A DNA stretch of 64,000 nucleotides from JBLHGU01 sp047615875 (GTDB taxonomy: Bacteria > Pseudomonadota > Gammaproteobacteria > Arenicellales > CAJQKF01), in the NCBI GenBank assembly GCA_047615875.1, contig JBLHGU010000005.1, forward strand, positions 1 through 64,000. Direction: 5' to 3'. The first letter of the stretch is position 1. Each line of letters opens with the position of its first letter. Shown here in pieces: positions 16,828 through 24,792 of this stretch. Made by a program: the position numbers and the translations under genes. The notes beneath the pieces are model-generated. The model ran no database searches. It saw nothing but the letters and a program-made list of their open reading frames with translations, and was not told the origin of the DNA.

Positions 16828-19629
16828 ATGCTTGGCCGGATATTTTTGTGGTCCTGGGTAGTCACCTTACCAATCACCATTATGGGTGGGTACTGGCTAT
16901 ATGCCACATTGGATCGCTTCCACACATTCGCTGTTCGATATACCGGAACTGAGGCCGGTGAGGGCAGCGGCATGGAACTTACTGCTATTGGCCAATATGA
17001 ATTCGACATGCTGTGGCAAAGAATCCGAGCGGAAAAAAATCGCTTGCTTGGTAATGAGTCAACCTTAAAGCCTGTGCGATTGTATATTCCCGAATCTGAT
17101 ATTAAGGCACTTGAGTCCTATTTGCCGCAGTCCGGTTACCAGAATGTTAAGGGTGCTATGTTGGCCGACGGCAAGTTGCTAAAGGTTAAATACAGATACA
17201 GGGGTGATTCGGTTTATCGCTGGGCCTGGTATAAAAAATCTCTTCGGGTAAAAACCAGTAAAAAACGACTTTACGAGGGCATGAGAACCTTCAACTTGTT
17301 GGCTGCACGTTCCGCGGAACAACTAAACAATTATTTTTCCTATCAACTGGCAAACATGATGGGGCTGATAGCTCCCACAACAGAGTTGGTCAGAGTCTAT
17401 TTAAACGGCAAAGACCGCGGCGTTCATTTTCAGGTTGAGCAAATTGAAGAAGTTTTTTTACGCAACCGAGGATTGATGCCAGGGGATATCTATCGCGGCG
17501 AGATGGTTGGTAAAGATCGCTTTGTAGGTGGCAACGTAGAATCTCTGTTTGATAGCATCGCCGGGTGGGATAAGGTCACGGTGAACAATCACTATGCTGA
17601 GGACTCATTTGCACCGTTGGAGAAATTGATTTCTCTGCTCAAGGCTCCAAACAATCCAGCGATACAAAACGAGTTGAGTAAATTTCTGGATATGGACGCC
17701 TGGGGATCTTTTAGTGTTTTTGAATCCCTTGCGCAAAGTACTCACATGGATGATACCCATAATTGGCGCCTATACTATGACCCGTGGCGTCAGAAGTTCT
17801 TGCCTGTAGTGTGGGACACCATGGGTTGGTACAATGCTGTCCGCTCGGGGAAACTCCAGCCTTTGTCGATACCGAACACGCTAATAAGCACACTATTTCG
17901 CAATGGCGACTTTATAAGAGCACGCCATAAAGCGCTACTTAACGTGTTCGACAATCAAATAGATAAAAACTTCTTAAGGCTGGTGAACGATACCATCGAG
18001 GTTATGCAGCTGGAGAATAAAACCGACCCGTTTCTTCGTCCAACAGACCCTGTACGAGTTAAGCAGGCAATGCATGAGCTGGGTAGACTAATTCGTGCAT
18101 CATTCGAGTTAATTGATTATAGAAATAGCACCGCCAGCGATTTGGTGGAATATCACTTTTCCGAGAGTAACCTTGATCTCAAGTTTAGTGGCATATACCC
18201 TATAGACAGAATTAAGCTGACATTTGATCGGCCTGTACCTGAAGGTGGACAGGTATTGGCCCATTTCAACAATCCGGAGCCTAATGTGGTGGATGTCTCG
18301 GGCTTAACTTTTGTAAATGACAGAACGGTGGAAATTCATGCCAGTCTTTTACCCGACTTTGCGGTAGAACCCATTGCCAATAGCACTAGCAACAGGCGTG
18401 CTTCGTCTTTTGATATCGATCCTGGTGTAATGCGATTTGAATTTGTGGATTTGGATGCAAATACTCAATTAAATAACCTCGCCACTACCAGCAATCATAT
18501 ACAAACAACATCAACTCCTGTTGATTCAATAACCTCAGGCTCATACAGAACACTGCATTTTCCTATAGAAGAAAAACCCCTATCAAAACCCTTGCGTTGG
18601 AATGGCGAGATGCTGATCGGCAAAAGTATGGACATTAATCAGGATCTATATATAGCGCCGGGTACCACCATTCGTTTGGCAGCTGGGGTTTCCGTAGTTA
18701 CCCACGGAAAAGTAATCGCTGAAGGTAACTCACAGGAAATCATACGGTTTATACCCGCCGCAACAGATGACGAACCCTGGGGCACATTCTCGATCCAGGG
18801 ACGTGGAGCAGACGGCTCACAGTTCTCTCATTGTGAATTCTCAGGCGGTAGTGGATTAAAGACTGACCTTTATGAGTACTCGGCTTTGTTTTCCGTACAC
18901 AATGTAAAACAGGTCAAAATATCTGATTGCACTTTTAAAAATAACGCTGTTGTTGATGACATGCTGCATGGTGTCTATTCGGATATCGTGTTTGATCGAG
19001 TGACGTTTCAAAATGCTATATCCGATGCGTTGGATCTGGATAATTCTGTGGCAACCATTAGCCATAGTCTATTTGACACAAGTGGTAACGATGGCATTGA
19101 CCTAATGACAACCGAGGCCACCGTAATCGACAGCACCATTGTGAACAACGGTGACAAAGGGATTTCAGTTGGCGAAGGCAGTCGGCTAACCGGTATAAAT
19201 AACCGCGTGTCTGCAAACAAGATTGGCGTTCAGTCCAAAGATCGCTCTACCGCAATATTATTCAATAACACACTCAGTGACAACGAAGTCGCTTTGCACG
19301 TCTATCGCAAAAATTGGCAGTATGGAACAGGTGGACAAATTTTCGCAGCCAAGTCTGTGATAGAGAGTCAGTTTGATTCTGTGCCCGTGCTAGCAGAGAA
19401 GCGTTCTTCAATCGGTCTGTTTGATAACTTTACCAATCATAGTATTAATAGCATTAAGGTTTTCAGCCAGCAGGTTGATGACCAAAACCGAAGTTCTGCC
19501 GCACAGCAAACTCTGCTATTCGACAAGAGTGTTGCTAGCCCAGAGATACAGCGAGCAATTCACGCTTTATCGAAGTCGCTACAAGATAAGATTTCGACCA
19601 GCAGACGCGGTATCAGCCAGCATGATTGA
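16828..19629 (+). CDS. CotH-family kinase fused to a right-handed beta-helix domain
   Basis: CotH proteins are atypical kinases that phosphorylate proteins outside the cytosol. This 933-aa protein has an N-terminal membrane anchor (about 4-26) and a CotH domain at about 80-450. That domain contains RVYLNGKDRG (189-198), VEQIE (203-207), HNWRLYYDP (311-319) and FLPVVWDTMGW (324-334), which match the family's catalytic landmarks. A beta-sandwich linker follows. From about residue 620 to 850 there are NosD/pectate-lyase-like beta-helix repeats such as ISDCTFKNN and GNDGIDLM. GAAGGA precedes the ATG. It overlaps the VTC gene by 8 bases. The kinase target is unknown. Confidence 0.87.
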   Translation: MLGRIFLWSWVVTLPITIMGGYWLYATLDRFHTFAVRYTGTEAGEGSGMELTAIGQYEFDMLWQRIRAEKNRLLGNESTLKPVRLYIPESDIKALESYLPQSGYQNVKGAMLADGKLLKVKYRYRGDSVYRWAWYKKSLRVKTSKKRLYEGMRTFNLLAARSAEQLNNYFSYQLANMMGLIAPTTELVRVYLNGKDRGVHFQVEQIEEVFLRNRGLMPGDIYRGEMVGKDRFVGGNVESLFDSIAGWDKVTVNNHYAEDSFAPLEKLISLLKAPNNPAIQNELSKFLDMDAWGSFSVFESLAQSTHMDDTHNWRLYYDPWRQKFLPVVWDTMGWYNAVRSGKLQPLSIPNTLISTLFRNGDFIRARHKALLNVFDNQIDKNFLRLVNDTIEVMQLENKTDPFLRPTDPVRVKQAMHELGRLIRASFELIDYRNSTASDLVEYHFSESNLDLKFSGIYPIDRIKLTFDRPVPEGGQVLAHFNNPEPNVVDVSGLTFVNDRTVEIHASLLPDFAVEPIANSTSNRRASSFDIDPGVMRFEFVDLDANTQLNNLATTSNHIQTTSTPVDSITSGSYRTLHFPIEEKPLSKPLRWNGEMLIGKSMDINQDLYIAPGTTIRLAAGVSVVTHGKVIAEGNSQEIIRFIPAATDDEPWGTFSIQGRGADGSQFSHCEFSGGSGLKTDLYEYSALFSVHNVKQVKISDCTFKNNAVVDDMLHGVYSDIVFDRVTFQNAISDALDLDNSVATISHSLFDTSGNDGIDLMTTEATVIDSTIVNNGDKGISVGEGSRLTGINNRVSANKIGVQSKDRSTAILFNNTLSDNEVALHVYRKNWQYGTGGQIFAAKSVIESQFDSVPVLAEKRSSIGLFDNFTNHSINSIKVFSQQVDDQNRSSAAQQTLLFDKSVASPEIQRAIHALSKSLQDKISTSRRGISQHD

Positions 19630-20395
19630 AGCGCTCAAAACAACGCAAGTAGAGAAATCTCCGCTTCATTTCGCGCGACTGGAATTCAAATACTTGTTAC
19701 CGGCAGCTAAACGCAAACAGGTCGAAAAGGACCTTCAGTACTTTTTGGAGTTCGATCCCTTTGTAGCTGACCGTGAAGAGCATCGATATATTGTACGTAG
19801 TCTATATTACGATGACCTGAGGTACAGTGCTTTTCACGATAAGATAGATGGTCTACACACCCGATCGAAATTCCGACTTCGAACCTACACAAAAAGTCCT
19901 CAGGAACCAGCACCATTATTTCTGGAGATTAAAGGTCGACACAACAACCTGGTATTCAAACATCGTGCCCCTGTTAACAGGCTTGGCTTTGACTGGGGTA
20001 TATTAAGCGACCAGTCATTAACGAAAGCGCTGTTAGAAAACACCGCTGCCAGTAAGGTTCGCGATCAGTTTACCTTTCAGTTGTTTCGGAAAAATCTTCG
20101 ACCTGTTGCATTAATCGATTATCAACGTCGGCCCTATATCAGCAAATATGACCCCGGTTTTCGCATCACATTTGATGAACAATTGCTCGCTACTCGAACA
20201 AGGTGTCTTTTTCCAGGACCTGAACTACAGCCCAGACAAGTTGTTGCCGGGTATACAGTGCTTGAGGTGAAGTTTCGTCACCACATGCCGTCCTGGTTTC
20301 ATCAAGTGTTGCAAAGTCATGAACTGAGACGCATATCAATTTCTAAAATTGTCTCTGGCATGGAGGTCCTTGGTCTTGCGAAAGATGAACAATAG
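19622..20395 (+). CDS. VTC-domain protein (polyphosphate-polymerase fold)
   Basis: The VTC fold is a tunnel-shaped triphosphate-binding domain. In yeast Vtc4 it makes polyphosphate from ATP. The ATG at 19622 overlaps the CotH stop and gives 257 aa. Expected basic and acidic tunnel positions are present: RLEFKY (E21, K23), RSKFRLR (81-87), LEIKG with KHR (101-115), ALIDYQRRPY, a VLEVKFRHH strand near the C-terminus, and a final SKIVSG. Unlike eukaryotic Vtc4 it has no membrane or SPX domain of its own. The neighbouring DUF4956 protein may supply the membrane part. Catalysis is inferred, not shown. Confidence 0.85.
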   Translation: MIEALKTTQVEKSPLHFARLEFKYLLPAAKRKQVEKDLQYFLEFDPFVADREEHRYIVRSLYYDDLRYSAFHDKIDGLHTRSKFRLRTYTKSPQEPAPLFLEIKGRHNNLVFKHRAPVNRLGFDWGILSDQSLTKALLENTAASKVRDQFTFQLFRKNLRPVALIDYQRRPYISKYDPGFRITFDEQLLATRTRCLFPGPELQPRQVVAGYTVLEVKFRHHMPSWFHQVLQSHELRRISISKIVSGMEVLGLAKDEQ

Positions 20396-20470
20396 ACCCG
20401 GGCATAAACAGAGCTTACTCAAATACATTGCCAGATTGAAAATACCACTTAAGCAACATAGAGGAATACT

Positions 20471-21154
20471 GTGGACACAATAGTACTCAACCCGGAAGGA
20501 AGTCTTCTTAACTACTCCAATACCGAGATGGTGGTAAATATTATTGCCGCCCTGGCTATAGGTGTCCTCCTGTCGCTGGTGTATAGATTTACCCACAAGG
20601 GCCTATCTTATTCCCAGTCCTATACACAAACCCTGGTTTTTGTAACAGTTATTGTGGCCATTGTCATGATGGTTATTGGTAGTAGCCTGGCGCGGGCTTT
20701 TGCTTTGGTGGGTGCACTGTCAATTATTCGATTCAGAACCGTATTGAAAGATACCAAGGATATGGCTTATGTATTCAGCTCGTTGGCGTTAGGAATGGCG
20801 GCGGGAACGGGTAACTATTTTCTCGCTACAGTCGGTTTTCTGTTTATAGCCTCTATCGCGCTAATAATGAAGCAAACGAATTTTGGGGCGATTTACAAAA
20901 GTGAATTTATTCTGCGCTTCAGACTCAGCCACGATGGTGATAATCAGAGCCATATAAAAACCATTGAGGGGGTATGTAAGCGATTTGACGTTTTGCACAT
21001 GGAACCTTCAGGAGACAATAAAAGTGTCAGTCTTACCTACGATATAGCGTTAAGAGACGACATAACTGCGGATGAGTTAACCCGTAAAATGGGCTCATTA
21101 GATAATGTTTCAGAAGTAGTTTTAATTGCTTCGACGAATGATGTAGATTACTGA
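20471..21154 (+). CDS. DUF4956 membrane protein
   Basis: A 227-aa protein with about four transmembrane helices (residues 20-140) and a cytosolic C-terminal domain of about 80 residues. The strongly conserved DUF4956 loop is clear: ALVGALSIIRFRT (78-90), then KDTKDMAYVF and SLALGMAAGTGNYF. The start is GTG with AGAGGAA upstream. DUF4956 proteins are commonly found beside VTC-domain and CotH genes. Here it closes the four-gene module. Its biochemical role is unknown; it could be a channel or exporter for a polymer made by the VTC protein. Confidence 0.85.
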   Translation: MDTIVLNPEGSLLNYSNTEMVVNIIAALAIGVLLSLVYRFTHKGLSYSQSYTQTLVFVTVIVAIVMMVIGSSLARAFALVGALSIIRFRTVLKDTKDMAYVFSSLALGMAAGTGNYFLATVGFLFIASIALIMKQTNFGAIYKSEFILRFRLSHDGDNQSHIKTIEGVCKRFDVLHMEPSGDNKSVSLTYDIALRDDITADELTRKMGSLDNVSEVVLIASTNDVDY

Positions 21155-21196
21155 TTTGCATCTGAATCCGATGGGCTTCCGGAAATAGATGATTCG

Positions 21197-21222
21197 GCTA
21201 GTCAGCTAACATTCAGACTAGC
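21197..21222. terminator. Inverted repeat between convergent operons
   Basis: GCTAGTC and GACTAGC pair over 7 bp with a 12-base loop, overlapping the tctA stop codon. It lies between the ends of the DUF4956 gene and tctA and could end transcription from either side. No long T-run is present, so support is modest. Confidence 0.3.
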
Positions 21223-22717
21223 GGCGATCTTTTGACAAGAACCAGAACAACGAAATTACTGACAGAGCCATTAAGACAAGAGCAATCGGATAGTCAACAA
21301 TCCGTGTCAAATCTGCATTCATCAATGCCAAACTTTGCGACAGGGAAATCTCGAAGCGTGGACCTAAAAAGAAGGCGATGATAAATATCACAACGGAGTA
21401 TCCGAAGCTCGTCATCAAATAACCAATGGCCGCAAATATCAGCATGACGGCCACACCAAAGATGCCACCAGTCGCCATAGATACACCAACAATGCATAAC
21501 AACAAGGCACTGGCAAAAATAACTGACTCCGGAGCAGATACCACTTTCACCCAGAATCGCAAGCCTATTTGGCCGACCCAAAGATTGAGAAAGTTTGCCA
21601 TAAGCATGGCTCCGAACAGTCCGTATATCAGGCGGCCCTGATCCTGGAACAATAACGGCCCGGGTTGAATTCCGTGGATCATGAAAGCGCTAATAATCAG
21701 CGCTGCGCCCACACTACCGGGTATGCCTAAGGTTAATAAAGGAATCAGATTAGCCCCAACCACCGCAGAGTTAGCCGATTCTGCTGCGGCGATACCCTGC
21801 AGGTTTCCCTTACCAAAACTCTCAGGATTTTTCGATGCGGCCTTGGCCATCGCGTAGGACATAAACGCCGCAGCAGTAGATCCTATACCCGGTAAAGCAC
21901 CCAGAATAGTGCCAATACCTGCGCCTCTTAACAGAGTAAAACGACAGGCCCAATATTCTGACCAGGTTACTCGTTGATCGTCGGGATTACCTGTGTCTTT
22001 AATTTCTACCGCTGATTTTACACTGCCATGAATATGCGAGAGTCGACGCAGAATTTCAGAAATCGCCAACATACCAATAGCCACCGATGCCAGGGGTAAA
22101 CCATCGTAGAGCTCATAATAACCAAAGATCAGACGGGGATTATAATTTTCAGGATCGGCACCAATGCTGGCACATAGCAAACCAAACGCAGCTGCCATGA
22201 TGCCCTTTACCAGGGAATCACCAACCAATCCAGATAAGACCGAGAAGGCAAAAATCATCAATGCAAAAACTTCAACCGGTCCCATGCGCAAGGCCAGGAT
22301 GGCCAGAGGTGCTGATACACTAATCAGTACAATGTCGCTAAAGGTATCACCGGTGACCGATGAAAATAGTGCCATCTTAGTTGCCTTCAATGGCTTGCCC
22401 TGACGTGCCAGCGGATAACCATCCAAAGCAGTGGCCGCGGCGTCCGGTGTGCCCGGTGTATTCATAAGAACAGCCGGTACTGCCCCTCCTACCAATCCAC
22501 CTTTGTTAACGCCAACCAGAAATGCAATGGCTGGCAACGTATCAAGACCAAAGGTAAAGGGTATAGCAATGGCCATCGCCATGATGGGACCAATACCAGG
22601 CACAGCGCCAACAAACTGGCCAACTACCACACCGAATAGCACAAAGGCCAGATTCCACAGAGTGAAGGCGTCTGAAAATCCTGCCAGAATGGTCGCAAGA
22701 TCAACCAACGTATTCAC
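21218..22717 (-). CDS. tctA: TTT transporter large permease (TctA family)
   Basis: Large inner-membrane subunit of a tripartite tricarboxylate-type transporter, 499 aa. TctA marks are present: PGIGPIMAMAIAIPFTFGL near the N-terminus, MNTPGTPDAAATALDGYPLA, and LGALPGIGSTAAAFMSY. The start is GTG, directly abutting the tctB TGA with no gap. The substrate of this family is usually a di- or tricarboxylate or another organic anion. Context points to a 2-amino, 2-oxo or sulfated acid. Confidence 0.95.
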   Translation of the reverse strand: MNTLVDLATILAGFSDAFTLWNLAFVLFGVVVGQFVGAVPGIGPIMAMAIAIPFTFGLDTLPAIAFLVGVNKGGLVGGAVPAVLMNTPGTPDAAATALDGYPLARQGKPLKATKMALFSSVTGDTFSDIVLISVSAPLAILALRMGPVEVFALMIFAFSVLSGLVGDSLVKGIMAAAFGLLCASIGADPENYNPRLIFGYYELYDGLPLASVAIGMLAISEILRRLSHIHGSVKSAVEIKDTGNPDDQRVTWSEYWACRFTLLRGAGIGTILGALPGIGSTAAAFMSYAMAKAASKNPESFGKGNLQGIAAAESANSAVVGANLIPLLTLGIPGSVGAALIISAFMIHGIQPGPLLFQDQGRLIYGLFGAMLMANFLNLWVGQIGLRFWVKVVSAPESVIFASALLLCIVGVSMATGGIFGVAVMLIFAAIGYLMTSFGYSVVIFIIAFFLGPRFEISLSQSLALMNADLTRIVDYPIALVLMALSVISLFWFLSKDRR

Positions 22718-23143
22718 TCATGGTAAAGCCCGCTCTAGTGCTCGTTCAACTAGAAACCAAATCACCAGCGGCATCCCAGCAACCCCAGCCAATAACCATA
22801 AAGGTCGTCTTTCGCCAATAACCAGCATGAGAATCAGGGCAATTACCGGGGCGGTATAAATAAACCCCAGTAAAGACATTACGTAGAGCCCCAGAGCCAG
22901 GATCATCAAAAAGAATCCAGCACGAAAAAACACCTTAGAATTTTCGGCCTGAAAGTTGGTGGGTTTTATTAGTAACAACAAACCACCTATGCTGATAACT
23001 ACAGCAACGGCATAGGGAATGGTATCTGGCGATACCCAACTATCTTCAGATGAATCTACATAAACCGGTATGATCCAGATCGCCAACAGCAACCCGAAGA
23101 CCAGGAAAAATAGCCCACTGATACGATCGGCATTGATAAACAT
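22718..23143 (-). CDS. tctB: TTT transporter small permease (TctB family)
   Basis: Small four-helix membrane subunit (141 aa) that partners TctA. Hydrophobic segments lie at about 8-27, 38-58, 73-95 and 100-130. It lies between tctC and tctA in the standard order. The stop directly precedes the tctA GTG, so translation is likely coupled. Confidence 0.9.
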   Translation of the reverse strand: MFINADRISGLFFLVFGLLLAIWIIPVYVDSSEDSWVSPDTIPYAVAVVISIGGLLLLIKPTNFQAENSKVFFRAGFFLMILALGLYVMSLLGFIYTAPVIALILMLVIGERRPLWLLAGVAGMPLVIWFLVERALERALP

Positions 23144-23163
23144 AGATAACCACTCACTAAAAA

Positions 23164-23192
23164 CCTTCGTTGAGTAACTTACTCAACGGAGG
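23164..23192 (-). terminator. Intrinsic terminator or attenuator between tctC and tctB
   Basis: Read on the minus strand, CCTCCGTTGAGT and ACTCAACGAAGG form a stem of about 12 bp (one G-T pair) with a short AAGTT loop, followed by TTTTT. It sits just after the tctC stop and about 20 bases before the tctB start. It is the third case in this window of a hairpin separating a receptor gene from its permease genes. Confidence 0.82.
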
Positions 23193-23200
23193 ATTAGTCA

Positions 23201-24148
23201 TTAGTTTCCGAAAAGAACCTTCACGTTTTCAATACCGTCTACCAACATCTTCTTGGTCCCTTCTGGCCCAAGATTCAGAACCTCGGTAGTGGCAGCATTA
23301 CGGACAATTTCAGCTACCTGGTCTGATGCGATAGCGTTACCTAGCGCATCAGTTAAAGCAGCTAACGCAGCAGCGTCAGTGCCTGCGGTAGTGGCAAAGT
23401 AGAAATAGGGATCTAGAAAAACGTCATAACCGGCTTCGCGAACAGTAGGCGTGTCTGGTGCGTAGCTATGACGAGTATCGTTGGCACTGGCAATCATTTT
23501 AAAATCACCGGACTCCAGATATTTGATATGAGTCCCGGCAGAGAAGCCGGCCATAACCTGACCACCTAATAGAAGCTTCTGGGTCTCTGCTTCACCCTTG
23601 GTTGAAACAAATCTGAATTTTGCACCAGCTGTTTTATCCACAACACTCAAGAGCAGCTTTTGCGGGGGCGCACCAAAACCGATAGCCATTCCGTCATTCG
23701 CTTTGGCATGTTCGATCATACCCTGTAGATCATCAAATGGCGCATCGGCACGTGCAATCAATGCTAATTGAGCCTTGGCCACGGTGCCCAGATAGTCAAA
23801 ACTATCCAGGTCAAAACCAAGCTCCGCACCGCGCTTAACAATATTAATCATCACCGGCATATTTACACCCATACCGATTACCATGCCTTTCGCAGGCATT
23901 TTTGCGATGCCTGTAAACATAGCAACACCACCACCACCGGTTTTATTTTCAGCGATAATATTCCAGCCGGTTTGCTCTTTCATTACCTTGGCAATTACCC
24001 GACCCATAACATCCGTCGAGCCACCGGCACCAAAACCTATCTGTAGTTTCAAGGGGCCCTGGGGTTTCCAGTCCGCAGCATGACCAGCGCTCGCGGCAAT
24101 AATCATTGCGCCGGAAACTGCGGCCAGCATAATTTGCTTAATAGTCAT
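23201..24148 (-). CDS. tctC: TTT transporter substrate-binding protein (TctC family)
   Basis: Periplasmic receptor, 315 aa from the ATG at 24148, which has GGAG 8 bases upstream and opens a clean signal peptide (residues 1-24, ending ASAGHA). A start 16 codons further up has no comparable site. TctC marks are present: LQIGFGAGGSTDVMGR, the aligned loop FVSTKGEAETQKLLLGG, and YAPDTPTVREAGYDV. It is first in the tctCAB order apart from the upstream marR. Confidence 0.94.
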   Translation of the reverse strand: MTIKQIMLAAVSGAMIIAASAGHAADWKPQGPLKLQIGFGAGGSTDVMGRVIAKVMKEQTGWNIIAENKTGGGGVAMFTGIAKMPAKGMVIGMGVNMPVMINIVKRGAELGFDLDSFDYLGTVAKAQLALIARADAPFDDLQGMIEHAKANDGMAIGFGAPPQKLLLSVVDKTAGAKFRFVSTKGEAETQKLLLGGQVMAGFSAGTHIKYLESGDFKMIASANDTRHSYAPDTPTVREAGYDVFLDPYFYFATTAGTDAAALAALTDALGNAIASDQVAEIVRNAATTEVLNLGPEGTKKMLVDGIENVKVLFGN

Positions 24149-24212
24149 CAAACTTTCTCCAAAAAAAGAATTTATAAATTGAATTTCTTGCTGCACAACT
24201 TAGTGCAACAAT

Positions 24213-24710
24213 TCAGGCAACGGCCTTATTACCCTTAGATGTCATCCCTCTTGCTTGCAAAGACGCCTGGGCAATTCGCTCGGACATAGCCAGGTACTGT
24301 TTTATTTCTGTCAGCGTAAATTCATCATCAATTGTGCTACAGAATTGCTCAATAATTGGCGAATAAATCTTAATTTGTTGCCTGCCTTTTCGCGTCAGGC
24401 TAAACAGTCTGTTACGACGATCTTCGACTCCTCGCTCAGTTTTAATGAACTTGCGCTCTTCCAGGCTACGCAAAGAGCGACTTACCTGGGCCTGCTGCAT
24501 TTTAGTAAAGGCTACTATTTCCTTCTGGGTAGTGAGGCCCGCATCAAAAAGCTTGAGACAAATACGCCATTCAATCAGAGATAGTTCACCGAATTCGTTA
24601 AACACCTTCTCTAATTCCCCGCGAACTAATTGTGATAACCGCTGCGTTGCAATCGCAACTGAGCTGGCAATACGAGGCATGGTTTGAAGATCGAGGTAGT
24701 CGTTTGACAC
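24213..24710 (-). CDS. MarR-family transcriptional regulator
   Basis: Winged-helix dimeric repressor, 165 aa. The recognition region reads TQKEIVAFTKMQQAQVSRSLRSLEERKFI, followed by a wing with RGVEDRRNRLFSLTRKG. The start is GTG at 24710; an ATG at 24680 is an alternative, and neither has a strong ribosome site. It lies between the tctCAB genes (same strand) and the divergent aminotransferase operon. The inverted and direct repeats in the gap make it the likely regulator of both sides. Such proteins usually respond to a small aromatic or acidic ligand, here presumably the imported substrate. Confidence 0.92.
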   Translation of the reverse strand: MSNDYLDLQTMPRIASSVAIATQRLSQLVRGELEKVFNEFGELSLIEWRICLKLFDAGLTTQKEIVAFTKMQQAQVSRSLRSLEERKFIKTERGVEDRRNRLFSLTRKGRQQIKIYSPIIEQFCSTIDDEFTLTEIKQYLAMSERIAQASLQARGMTSKGNKAVA

Positions 24711-24749
24711 TGTTTAAAAATTATCCAGGTAGACAATGTTATTTTGAAG

Positions 24750-24784
24750 TTATATGCTGAGTCATATAATGTCAACACATATAA
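24750..24784. promoter_or_regulatory. Probable MarR operator: TTATATG/CATATAA repeats
   Basis: TTATATG (24750-24756) and CATATAA (24763-24769) form a perfect 7-bp inverted repeat around CTGAGT. A third half-site, CATATAA, lies at 24778-24784. All are inside the 82-base gap between marR and the divergent aminotransferase gene, where a shared operator is expected. Confidence 0.6.
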
Positions 24785-24792
24785 AATAGCAC

